Positions 7,693 to 15,162 of a stretch of DNA of 53,488 bases are shown piece after piece. The notes beneath the pieces were generated by a model, which did not search any database, had not been told where the DNA came from, and worked only from the letters and a program-made list of their open reading frames with translations. A program made the translations under genes and the position numbers. Source of the stretch: Bacillus sp. SA1-12 (GTDB taxonomy: Bacteria > Bacillota > Bacilli > Bacillales > Bacillaceae). Position 1 is the first letter of the stretch; the number at the start of each line of letters is the position of its first letter. The DNA is taken from the NCBI RefSeq assembly GCF_000981385.1, contig NZ_LATZ01000025.1, forward strand, positions 1-53,488, read 5' to 3'.

Positions 7693-7872
7693 TGTACTGA
7701 TTGTTTCTATAATTATTCTTATTGTACCCATTTTACCTTATTTTTCAATCTTTTTGAATCTTTTGTACTTACATTATAGCACTTTTCTTGCTTATAAAAA
7801 AATATATAGGATTCATTTCATTATGTAAAGTGATACATTATTAATTCATCAAATTTTAGTCAGGAGTATTGG

Positions 7873-8097
7873 TTACATACTCCAGAAGTCTTCAAAATCA
7901 ACATTATATCCTTCTTTTTTTAGGGTCTTAATAATCTTTTGGCCGTTCTTCATGGAAGGCCGATACTCATCCGATTGTGTTAGCCGACTAATACTATTTC
8001 TATTGACCCCACTATGCTTTGACAAATCCTGTTGTGTAATGGAATGTCGATCAAGAAATTTGCCAAACTTTGATCTTTTCTTACCCAGCCCAAACAT
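7873..8097 (-). CDS. Small XRE-family HTH regulator
   Basis: A 74-residue protein (MFGLGKKRSKFGKFLD...) made of a single XRE-type helix-turn-helix: the segment ITQQDLSKHSGVNRNSISRL is the classic Cro/C1 HTH. Family members are dimeric DNA-binding repressors controlling mobile-element genes. The frame extends upstream to 8121, but the start at 8097 is chosen because AGGAGGC lies ten bases before it. It is divergent from the 8271/8400 operon, with a long inverted repeat between them, so it may control that operon and itself. Confidence 0.83.
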   Translation of the reverse strand: MFGLGKKRSKFGKFLDRHSITQQDLSKHSGVNRNSISRLTQSDEYRPSMKNGQKIIKTLKKEGYNVDFEDFWSM

Positions 8098-8143
8098 TGT
8101 TCTTTCCGCCTCCTGAACCATATTCTTAGCAACATCATTGACT

Positions 8144-8210
8144 GAAGGCTTGTCTTTTATTCACTTTCGTGTGATTTTTTCATCAAAGTGTGAATAATGG
8201 ACAAGCCTTC
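8144..8210. repeat. Long imperfect inverted repeat
   Basis: The left arm begins at 8144 with GAAGGCTTGTC and continues to TTATTCAC. The right arm ends at 8210 with GACAAGCCTTC, preceded by GTGAATAA. About 22 of 25 positions pair, with a mismatch pair after the first 11 bases and a small bulge; the loop is about 20 bases. It lies in the divergent intergenic region between the XRE regulator and the RHH-like operon. It could be an operator region, a transfer origin or a miniature transposon. Confidence 0.7.
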
Positions 8211-8270
8211 CTTAATAGCATGTAGTAAAGGGCGTTGAGTACAAGACGTCAATAATAGGGAGGAATGAAG

Positions 8271-8396
8271 ATGATTAAAGAAATGGCTATGTTATTGCTT
8301 GAAGGGAAGGACGTCTATTTAACAGAGGAAGGAAAAAGACTTCTCGAAGAATTGGTTTCTAGAAATACAAATCAAACTCAAGGAAGTGAGAAATAA
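8271..8396 (+). CDS. Small 41-residue protein
   Basis: A short frame reading MIKEMAMLLLEGKDVYLTEE then GKRLLEELVSRNTNQTQGSEK. Support comes from an excellent ribosome site (AGGGAGGAATGAAG before ATG) and from its position four bases ahead of the next gene, implying co-transcription. The sequence is a helical pair without a known motif. In Gram-positive plasmids, small proteins commonly precede relaxosome or partition proteins, but no function can be assigned. Confidence 0.62.
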   Translation: MIKEMAMLLLEGKDVYLTEEGKRLLEELVSRNTNQTQGSEK

Positions 8397-8399
8397 ACC

Positions 8400-8840
8400 A
8401 TGGTATATCGACCAACGGTTCGTTATGCAGATACCTTTAAGGAATATGTGGATGATTTATTTCATGCTACTGACTTAGATCGTAATCAAATCATGAGGGC
8501 AGCTCTTTTTTCTGCGGCTTTTTCTCCTTCATTCGAATCCATTTTGAAACAATATCAGAAGGGAGATGTACCTCTTCCATCGGCAAAGTGGTTGGAAGAA
8601 GATCACTTGTTATGGCTTGAGCAAAAGCCATCAAATAAGAAAAAGAAAGGGAAAAACGTCTATGTAAACGTACGAAGAGAAGTAGAGATTACAAAAGATC
8701 CTAACAAAGATAGAGAATCTAATGAAGAAAAAGCACAAAAAAATGGAAGTATGCAGTTGGTCGAGAGACGAGAAGGGAAATTTCCTACTGAACGATTTGT
8801 CTTTAAAAACCAAGGAGGTATCTCCATTAAAATTGGATAG
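8400..8840 (+). CDS. Ribbon-helix-helix-like plasmid protein
   Basis: A 146-residue, highly basic protein. Residues 2-45 (YRPTVRYADTFKEYVDDLF then DLDRNQIMRAALFSAAFS) fit a ribbon-helix-helix fold: a short beta strand followed by two helices, as in relaxosome accessory and partition proteins. The rest is charged and likely disordered (SNKKKKGKN, then a K/E-rich stretch). It follows the 41-residue gene by three bases, with AAGGAAGTGAG as ribosome site. A DNA-binding role in conjugation or plasmid maintenance is my inference from fold and context; no relaxase gene is present in the window. Confidence 0.6.
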   Translation: MVYRPTVRYADTFKEYVDDLFHATDLDRNQIMRAALFSAAFSPSFESILKQYQKGDVPLPSAKWLEEDHLLWLEQKPSNKKKKGKNVYVNVRREVEITKDPNKDRESNEEKAQKNGSMQLVERREGKFPTERFVFKNQGGISIKIG

Positions 8841-9410
8841 ACCAAGGAAGATCTTGTATGTACCTGGTCATAATTGATTTTATGTAATGAAGAAAGTTGG
8901 TTCACAGAGAGTGAGATGGATGTACTGATTGTGTTTGCTATTATCGGTGTGTATTGGAGATTGTTTTTTTAGGATGGTATAAACTATCAATACCTTATGA
9001 ACACTTATCGTGTTTTTAATAAAAAAGAGGGTGTTTTATGTTGTGATTTACGCTGTGGGAAAACACCCTTGCTAATTGAATAAATAATTTTTTGACTAAA
9101 TGTATTCATCCCCATAGGCAGCTCTTCATTGATTTAGAATCTTTGAATATCATAATATGTATTTCGTAGTTGAATGGTCTGTATAAAATGACCCAGGTCT
9201 GCTGAATTAAGGTTGGAAAGATTGAGGGGAATTGACAGAGAGTCTAAAATTATAAGAACATTTTGATCTTATTTGTTTCCAGTAACATAATGACTTTTGA
9301 AGAGCGTTTATTAAACAAATTTTACTTTGAAAATATATAGGGGGTTTTAAGAATATCTTTAAAAGTTCGTTAAAAACAAAAGGAATTGGGCGGCAGCACT
9401 ACGGACTGAT
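8841..9410. other. Gene-free stretch
   Basis: No coding frame of interest. One hairpin with a T-run on the minus strand at 9028-9069 (AGGGTGTTTT/AAAACACCCT). Otherwise AT-rich sequence with no recognised signals. Confidence 0.5.
9021..9069 (-). terminator. Hairpin, terminator-like on the minus strand
   Basis: AGGGTGTTTT (9028-9037) pairs with AAAACACCCT (9060-9069). Read on the minus strand, the stem is followed by CTCTTTTTTATT. No minus-strand gene to its right was found, so its purpose is unclear. Confidence 0.5.
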
Positions 9411-9895
9411 CAGAAAGTAAAGGACACTTTCTGTCATTCCGATACGTGTCGCTTCGATACTAAATGGCCCGATAACCACGGTCTTTACGGCTATCGCCTA
9501 CATTCCGTAGGTTCCTGTTCCATTTGCGGCAAGCCGCCGTACCGAACGAGCCGGAACACTAAAGACAAAAAGAATAATGAAATATGGTAGCAGCCTAAAG
9601 GCTGCTTTTATTTTTGTTTTTTCCTCCCTTTTGCGCTACGAATCGTACAAGTTCGTAATCCAGCTAACCATCTAGCAGGTTGAGCCTCCTAGGCTGCGCC
9701 CTCCACCTGCTAGAAGCTAAGTTGGATCGACACCAGGTCAAGGGGCAAAAAAGTTTTTTGATTAAGGGCGCTTTGCAACATCAAATAACTTGTTGTGCTA
9801 TTCCCTTGACCCGTTGCCGATACTCCTTGTTCGTTCTCCACGTCAAAAGGGCGAAAAAAATTCCCTTTGGGAAATACATCGCTCATAGCGCAAAA
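9411..9895. promoter_or_regulatory. Hairpin array upstream of ardC
   Basis: Another dense series of inverted repeats without a gene: CAGAAAGT/ACTTTCTG (9411-9433); AGCAGCC/GGCTGCT followed by T-rich sequence (9589-9618, a good intrinsic terminator); CTAGCAGGT/ACCTGCTAG with inner AGCCT/AGGCT (about 9671-9715); GGTCAAGGG/CCCTTGACC enclosing about 60 bases (about 9737-9811); AAAGGG/CCCTTT (about 9846-9868); CGCT/AGCG (about 9881-9891). The terminator in mid-leader means a promoter far upstream would be attenuated unless read-through is allowed. Similar in style to the array upstream of radC. Confidence 0.55.
9501..9553 (+). repeat. 53-bp repeat upstream of ardC, copy 2
   Basis: Differs from the copy at 5224-5276 at two positions (A to G in each case). 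The core GCGGCAAGCCGC is a perfect 5-bp stem with a two-base loop in this copy; in copy 1 one of the changes weakens it. Confidence 0.85.
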
Positions 9896-9913
9896 ACAAG
9901 GGAGGAAAAACAA

Positions 9914-10753
9914 ATGGCAAAACAAAAAGCTCTAGAAGAAATCAACCAACAATTAGAACAAGGAATTCAAGAAATAATGATGAGTGAAAAGTTCCAAGAA
10001 TGGTTGAAATTTCTCTCGACGTTTCATACGTATAGTTTTAATAATACGGTTTTAATTTACTCGCAAAAGGCAGATGCAACACTAGTCAAGGGTTTTAATG
10101 AATGGAAAAAGGATGGGAGGATCGTTAAGAAAGGGGAGAAGGCAATCAAAATTTTGGCGCCACTTATTCGTAAGCAAAGGGAAGAGAAAAAAGAAGAAAA
10201 CGAAGGGGAGAAAGAAAAAAAGGTGTTATATGGGTTCAGATATGTTAATGTTTTCGATCTTTCACAAACAGAAGGAAAAGAGATTCCAACTCCAGAAGTA
10301 AAAATGCTAGAAGGAGACGGAGAACAAGAAAAAGCATTACTTCAGGAATGGAGTATAAAAATAGATATTCCTGTTGTGTTTAAGGATACTGGGGAAGCAA
10401 ATGGTTATTTTCACCTTGTGGAGAATTACATAGCTATTCATCAAAATCGCAGCACCACACAGCAACTAAAAACATTGATCCATGAATATGCCCATTATTT
10501 GCTGCATGCAAAAGGTGCAAAGTTTGAGAAAGAAAATAGAAGAATAAAAGAAGCGCAAGCAGAAGCAGTTGCTTATGTGGTCATGAACCACTTTGGATAT
10601 GATACCTCACAATACAGCTTTGGTTATATCGCTGGATGGAGCAAAGATGTTACGATCATGAAACAGATTGGGGAGGATATTGTAAAATGTAGTCATCATA
10701 TCATCGAAGATTTGAATAAACCAGCAAAGAAAACAGAAGTAGTGAAGATCTAA
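9914..10753 (+). CDS. ardC: ArdC-like antirestriction protein
   Basis: A 279-residue protein with the two-domain ArdC layout. The N-terminal domain (about 1-85; YSFNNTVLI, GFNEWKKDGRIVKKGEKAI) binds single-stranded DNA in the family. The C-terminal domain is an ImmA/IrrE-like zinc metallopeptidase with HEYAH at 190-194 and a downstream glutamate in EAQAEAVAY. ArdC proteins protect incoming conjugative DNA from restriction or act early after transfer. The frame opens at 9680, but ATG 9914 is the real start because GGGAGG lies about eleven bases before it and the upstream codons run through hairpins. The linker at 88-105 is an unusually K/E-rich stretch. Confidence 0.87.
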   Translation: MAKQKALEEINQQLEQGIQEIMMSEKFQEWLKFLSTFHTYSFNNTVLIYSQKADATLVKGFNEWKKDGRIVKKGEKAIKILAPLIRKQREEKKEENEGEKEKKVLYGFRYVNVFDLSQTEGKEIPTPEVKMLEGDGEQEKALLQEWSIKIDIPVVFKDTGEANGYFHLVENYIAIHQNRSTTQQLKTLIHEYAHYLLHAKGAKFEKENRRIKEAQAEAVAYVVMNHFGYDTSQYSFGYIAGWSKDVTIMKQIGEDIVKCSHHIIEDLNKPAKKTEVVKI

Positions 10754-10785
10754 AGGGATTTTCCTAATTTCCATAAATAAAAAAC

Positions 10786-10828
10786 GGGGAGTTTATTTAT
10801 CTTTACCAATGTAACTCCCCACCTAACT
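10786..10828 (+). terminator. Intrinsic terminator of ardC
   Basis: GGGGAGTT (10786-10793) pairs with AACTCCCC (10813-10820), after the ardC stop and before the next gene's promoter region. Confidence 0.7.
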
Positions 10829-10863
10829 ATTTTTGTTATTGGTCCTTTAAAGGAGGTAAATTC

Positions 10864-11361
10864 ATGAATACATGTCCTTATTGTGGAAGTGAAGTTGAAT
10901 CGTATGGAGATCATTATTCTTGTCTCTATTGTGTAATGTTAATCGATACGAACGATGTACAGGAGAACGGAAAACGAAAAAACTATCTTCCAGATTCTCA
11001 ACCAAAATATGAAGATCTTTACCTGAAAACCCCTGAATTAATGGCCTTGAATACAATTGAGTTGTTGTACCTTTTAAAATTTGCTAGAGCTGAGCGAGGT
11101 TCCATTTATAGCCAGCGCAAATTATTCCTTCAGGCAATGAAGGAAGGTGCTAGTGAATATGAAGAGGCTGAAAAGTATACATTTAAAGAGTATGAATTCT
11201 GGACTCGAAAGTGCTTTGTCTTAGAAAATCTTATCCGGGAACGAATTAGTTATATACCTAAAAAATTAACAGAATCATATATTGAAAATTTTGCTGGTAG
11301 AATGCTGAATTCAGCGAAGAAAGATATGTGTATACGTCAGCCAAAACGCTTAAAGAAATAG
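10864..11361 (+). CDS. Zinc-ribbon hypothetical protein
   Basis: A 165-residue protein that opens with a C4 zinc ribbon (CPYCGSEVESYGDHYSCLYC, residues 4-23). The remainder is charged and helical (about 55-150), with no motif I recognise. Proteins of this layout occur on large Bacillus plasmids without assigned function. It has a strong ribosome site (AAAGGAGG before ATG) and is the last gene of the mobile-element-like island; the next genes, on the opposite strand, are core metabolism. Confidence 0.7.
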   Translation: MNTCPYCGSEVESYGDHYSCLYCVMLIDTNDVQENGKRKNYLPDSQPKYEDLYLKTPELMALNTIELLYLLKFARAERGSIYSQRKLFLQAMKEGASEYEEAEKYTFKEYEFWTRKCFVLENLIRERISYIPKKLTESYIENFAGRMLNSAKKDMCIRQPKRLKK

Positions 11362-11667
11362 AACTGAAATATCAACAGACAACAAATTAAATACAGTCAT
11401 CCTCTCAGGCTCTATCATAGTCTCTTATTTCTTTTGAAGCTTCTTTTTGATTTTGTTTAAATTCCCTAGTCCTTAAGCTTCATTCCAGCTGGAGCTATGT
11501 TATTTTTCTTTTGGCTAACAAAGGAAAAATACTTTGTGTAAAGTATTTGTAATGACATATCTTAAGTAAAATATGTGTGCTTTCTTTATCAATAGGACCA
11601 ATGAGTAATAAAGGAAAACTGCCGAAGCAAGATAATATCCTGCTCCGACTTTAATGTTTTTAGGAGA
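11362..11667. other. Junction between island and homogentisate operon
   Basis: About 300 bases without a gene. It holds the terminator of the minus-strand operon (about 11618-11650) and no obvious attachment site or repeat. Confidence 0.5.
11618..11650 (-). terminator. Terminator of the homogentisate operon
   Basis: Read on the minus strand, GTCGGAGCA pairs with TGCTTCGGC, with a G-T pair and one mismatch, and AGTTTTCCTTTATT follows. It lies about 20 bases after the hmgA stop. Confidence 0.6.
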
Positions 11668-12828
11668 TTATTTTTTCAGCCAGCTGCTCATATAGTCCTC
11701 ATCTTCCAAAGCATGGGCATCTTTAACAATATAAAGGGGACGGAATGTATCAACCATGACTGCCAGTTCCTGGGTTTCCTTTTTTCCAATACTTGCTTCA
11801 ATTTTACCTGGATGCGGTCCATGAGGAAGTCCGCTTGGGTGAAGGGTAATCGAACCTTGTTCAATACCCCGGCGACTCATAAAATCACCGTCGACGTAAT
11901 AGAGAACCTCATCACTGTCCACATTACTATGTACATAAGGTGCAGGAATAGCTTCGGGATGATAGTCGTACAAACGTGGCACAAATGAACATATTACATA
12001 ATTATGTGCTTCAAACGTTTGGTGGACTGGAGGTGGCTGATGAACACGACCTGTGATCGGTTCAAAGTCATGGATACTGAATGCGTAAGGATAGAGATAA
12101 CCATCCCAGCCTACTGCATCGAGAGGATGGAAATCATAGGTGTAGGCTGTGATCATTCCTTGTGCACGTACTCGAATTTCAAATTCACCTTTTTCATTTT
12201 TGGGCTCTAATCTTTCTGGTGTTCTGAAATCGCGCTCACAAAAAGGGGAATGCTCAAGAAGTTGGCCAAATTCATTCCTGTACCGCTTTGGTGTCAAAAT
12301 GGACGAATTTGATTCAACGATAAAAAAGCGGGCTTCTTCTGATTCCAAAACAACACGATAGGTTGTTCCGATCGGAATAACGAGGTAGTCACCAGATTTA
12401 AAGCTTAATTCGCCAAAAATGCTTTCGATTTTACCCGTTCCTTCATGTACAAATAACAATTCATCACCTTCGCCATTACGGTAAAAATAATCCATCTGCT
12501 GGTTGGGACGTGAGACTCCTAACGCCACATCATCGTTTGCCATGAAAATTTTCCGTGCTTCAAGGAAATCGCCGCCCGGTTCTGTGTTCCATGTCCGGAA
12601 ATGCCGGTGTCTTAAAGCTCCTTTTTCTTCATATTCATATCGAACATCACGAATTTTTTCGGCTTTCTTCACTTGTGTTGGCTGATTGATGTGGTAAATA
12701 AGCGATTGAATACTAGAGAATCCTTTAGTGCCCATCAACTGCTCATAATAAAGACTTCCGTCTTCTTGACGGAATTGGGTATGGCGTTTATGGGGAATGC
12801 GCCCCATTTTAATGTAATGTGTCATCAT
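11668..12828 (-). CDS. hmgA: Homogentisate 1,2-dioxygenase
   Basis: Opens the ring of homogentisate to 4-maleylacetoacetate using non-haem iron and oxygen, the central step of tyrosine breakdown. The 386-residue cupin protein has the family's iron-site region in the C-terminal half: HPLDAVGWDGYLYPYAFSI, then RVHQPPPVHQTFEAH, then HSNVDSDEVLYYVDGDF and HPSGLPHGPHPG. The start is ATG 12828 (MMTHYIKMG), six bases after GGAG; a longer frame to 12888 would overlap fahA and lacks a ribosome site. It is the last gene of the operon, 37 bases after fahA. Confidence 0.95.
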   Translation of the reverse strand: MMTHYIKMGRIPHKRHTQFRQEDGSLYYEQLMGTKGFSSIQSLIYHINQPTQVKKAEKIRDVRYEYEEKGALRHRHFRTWNTEPGGDFLEARKIFMANDDVALGVSRPNQQMDYFYRNGEGDELLFVHEGTGKIESIFGELSFKSGDYLVIPIGTTYRVVLESEEARFFIVESNSSILTPKRYRNEFGQLLEHSPFCERDFRTPERLEPKNEKGEFEIRVRAQGMITAYTYDFHPLDAVGWDGYLYPYAFSIHDFEPITGRVHQPPPVHQTFEAHNYVICSFVPRLYDYHPEAIPAPYVHSNVDSDEVLYYVDGDFMSRRGIEQGSITLHPSGLPHGPHPGKIEASIGKKETQELAVMVDTFRPLYIVKDAHALEDEDYMSSWLKK

Positions 12829-12865
12829 TAAAAACTCCTTCCATAAACCTTTTTTAATAAAGTGG

Positions 12866-14161
12866 TTAAATTTCCATTGTTTCGGCATCTAAAATGTCAG
12901 CTATTGAAACAGCTGGCAAAACTTTGCCGCTTACTTCACCAAAGCCAATTCGATACCCGTCTCCCTGACACCATCCGCTGATGGTTATTGTGTCTCCATC
13001 TTCGATCCAGCACCGTTCACCTCCGCCGTTAAGCTGGAGCGGTTGAGCACCACGCCAAGTCAGTTCAAGCAGGCTTCCACGTTCTTCACGATTAGGCCCG
13101 CTAATTGTTCCAGAAGCATGCATATCGCCAGGACGAATGTTGCACCCTGTGATGGTATGATGAGCTACCTGCTGGGCAATCGACCAATACATATAGTTAA
13201 AATTGGTATTGGTAATTTTCGTTGTTCCTTCTTTATTTTCTGGGGTCAGATATACCTCAAGGTTAATATTAAAAGCGCCATCTTTTGTTTGCTGCAGGTA
13301 AGGAAGCGGTTTTGGTTCCTGCTTCGGTCCTGCTACACGGAACGGCTCTAGTGCTTCTAACGGCACAACCCAAGGAGAGATGGAAGTAGCAAAATTTTTG
13401 GCAAGGAATGGGCCCAGCGGCTGGTACTCCCATGCCTGTATATCACGCGCACTCCAGTCATTTACAAGAACAAGCCCAAAAACATGATCTTCAGCTTTAT
13501 TAACCGGAATAGGCTCTCCAAGATTGTTGCCAGGTCCTATAAACCATCCCATTTCAAGTTCAAAATCAAGTTGGATAGATGGTCCGAAAACCGGATATTC
13601 TGAATCCTGAGATTTTCGCTGTCCTAATGGACGCCTTATGGACGTCCCGCTTGGAACAACAGAACTAGCACGTCCATGATATCCAACCGGCAGGTGTGTC
13701 CAGTTTGGCATCAGTGCATGATCTTTTCCCCTAAACATCGTTCCCACATTGGTGGCATGCTCTTTGGAGGCATAGAAATCTGTATAGTCCCCAATCTCAG
13801 CTGGTAAAAGCATTTGTACATCAGCCAATAAATTAAACGCTCTTGAGCGGAGTTCTTCATTATCACGTATATCAGGCGTATCTGCATTCAAAAGATATTG
13901 AAGTTTCGAACGAACAGCTGTCCAGACAGGACAGCCCAGGGCCATAAATGGATTAAGTGATGAAGCAGAAAAAATTTCTTTTCTTTCTGCTCCAGTGCCG
14001 TCTAATAACCCTGCTTCATCGATAACAGATAAATCCAGAACATAATCGCCAATAGCTGTACCTACACGTGGTGATTGGCCTTTTTTTTGAAAAATACCAT
14101 AAGGTAAGTTTTGAATAGGAAAATGCGAATCTGGTTTTGTATCGATAAAAGAATGGTTCAT
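12866..14161 (-). CDS. fahA: Fumarylacetoacetase
   Basis: Hydrolyses 4-fumarylacetoacetate to fumarate and acetoacetate, ending the homogentisate pathway. The 431-residue protein has the N-terminal SH3-like FAH domain followed by the catalytic domain. Recognisable segments are DYTDFYASKEHATNVGTMFRG, LPVGYHGRASSVVPSGT, the metal-binding LDFELEMGWFIGPGN, and FGLVLVNDWSARDIQAWEY. Its start ATG overlaps the stop of the upstream unknown gene (14158-14161), indicating translational coupling. Confidence 0.95.
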   Translation of the reverse strand: MNHSFIDTKPDSHFPIQNLPYGIFQKKGQSPRVGTAIGDYVLDLSVIDEAGLLDGTGAERKEIFSASSLNPFMALGCPVWTAVRSKLQYLLNADTPDIRDNEELRSRAFNLLADVQMLLPAEIGDYTDFYASKEHATNVGTMFRGKDHALMPNWTHLPVGYHGRASSVVPSGTSIRRPLGQRKSQDSEYPVFGPSIQLDFELEMGWFIGPGNNLGEPIPVNKAEDHVFGLVLVNDWSARDIQAWEYQPLGPFLAKNFATSISPWVVPLEALEPFRVAGPKQEPKPLPYLQQTKDGAFNINLEVYLTPENKEGTTKITNTNFNYMYWSIAQQVAHHTITGCNIRPGDMHASGTISGPNREERGSLLELTWRGAQPLQLNGGGERCWIEDGDTITISGWCQGDGYRIGFGEVSGKVLPAVSIADILDAETMEI

Positions 14162-15099
14162 CGTACTGCCTCCCCATGAAAGATCGTAAGCTCTCCTAGT
14201 TCTTGCCGAGGCTCATCAAAGCTGCAGCTTCCGTATGACGCAGCAAAAAAATTTCGGGCATGATTGATCTCAGAAGAATTAACGGTCAAGTTACACCAGG
14301 AAAGTGTGTCTCTTGTAAATGAAAAGTTGGTCATGTCCTCATCAAGCAGTATCGCTTGGATGATAGCTTTATTAACTGAACGGCAGTAAGCCATGATGGA
14401 AGCAGTGAAGACATTAACGAAACCATGCATGAATGTTTCAACTTCTTCCCGGTATTGGCGAAGTGGATGATGAAGACCTGCTGTGAATTTAAGAGCCAGA
14501 CCTCGCTGTTTGGATTCATAAATAACAAATGCTACTTGTTTCGCAGTAGGAAACAAATTCGAAGTAATGCCACCCATACGAAATTTAATACCGAGACTTC
14601 CTGGTGATGTTTTATTGTGCTTCTGAATAAAATCTAACTTTGCTAGTAGCTGATCATTTGTTCCTGTTATTTCACAAAATATCCGATAATCCGCTAACTG
14701 TTTAGTAACTTTCTCTAAAAACACATAATCAAGCTGTGAGGAAAGCGGGACTTCAATAGTTTCTATAAAACCTGCATTTTTGTAGGTTTCCAAAAAGAGT
14801 TGTAAAGCCATTAATTCCGATTCAAACTTTTCAGAATTGCTAAGGATAACAGATAATCGTAGGGGATACTGATCATTAAAATCATCCCTAAAAGGTTCCA
14901 GTTCCTTCAATCTGGAAGCGGGAAGAACAAATGGTCCAAGCATCCAACAATTCGGTCCATGGATATACGAATGATAATTTTTAATTGCTTCCGTAAGGGA
15001 AAGGGCTGCTGGCGGAAACAGTCCAGCATAATCAATAAGTTCTGTCATGAAATGACTGACCGCGTCCTCTTTCCACATTACATTGACTTTTGTTAGCAA
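14158..15099 (-). CDS. Unknown protein inside homogentisate operon
   Basis: A 313-residue soluble protein without a name I can give. It opens with LIDYAGLFPPAALSLTEAIKNY and has the later block LGIKFRMGG, then LALKFTAGLHHPLR, which reads like the phosphate- or carboxylate-binding strands of a TIM-barrel enzyme. I recall similar FPPA...KFR.GG...KFTAGLHH proteins in varied bacteria as hypothetical. It lies between hppD and fahA, overlapping fahA by four bases, so it should act in the same pathway. No glutathione-dependent maleylacetoacetate isomerase is in the operon. The start is TTG 15099, eight bases after a perfect AGGAGGTG; that site is buried in a hairpin. Confidence 0.8.
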   Translation of the reverse strand: MLTKVNVMWKEDAVSHFMTELIDYAGLFPPAALSLTEAIKNYHSYIHGPNCWMLGPFVLPASRLKELEPFRDDFNDQYPLRLSVILSNSEKFESELMALQLFLETYKNAGFIETIEVPLSSQLDYVFLEKVTKQLADYRIFCEITGTNDQLLAKLDFIQKHNKTSPGSLGIKFRMGGITSNLFPTAKQVAFVIYESKQRGLALKFTAGLHHPLRQYREEVETFMHGFVNVFTASIMAYCRSVNKAIIQAILLDEDMTNFSFTRDTLSWCNLTVNSSEINHARNFFAASYGSCSFDEPRQELGELTIFHGEAVR

Positions 15100-15108
15100 T
15101 CGTCTAAC

Positions 15109-15154
15109 ACCTCCTGTTAAAGGAGGTCATACCGGATATCATCTCGGTATGACC
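15109..15154 (-). promoter_or_regulatory. Competing RNA hairpins over a ribosome site
   Basis: In the minus-strand mRNA between hppD and the unknown gene, the first hairpin is GGTCATACCG with CGGTATGACC (15154-15125). The second pairs ACCTCCT (15127-15121) with the ribosome site AGGAGGT (15115-15109). The two share three bases (15125-15127), so full formation of the first weakens the second and frees the ribosome site. This looks like a translational switch, or a processing or attenuation site within the operon. Confidence 0.65.
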
Positions 15155-15162
15155 GGTTTAAG

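Noticed and set aside
8631..8905. Minus-strand frames over the RHH-like gene
   Set aside because: Both are antisense to a better supported gene and have no ribosome site.
9680..9913. Upstream extension of the ardC frame
   Set aside because: These codons translate hairpin DNA; the well-placed GGGAGG marks ATG 9914 as the start.
12503..13351. Plus-strand frames within hmgA and fahA
   Set aside because: Antisense to well-recognised enzymes; no independent support.
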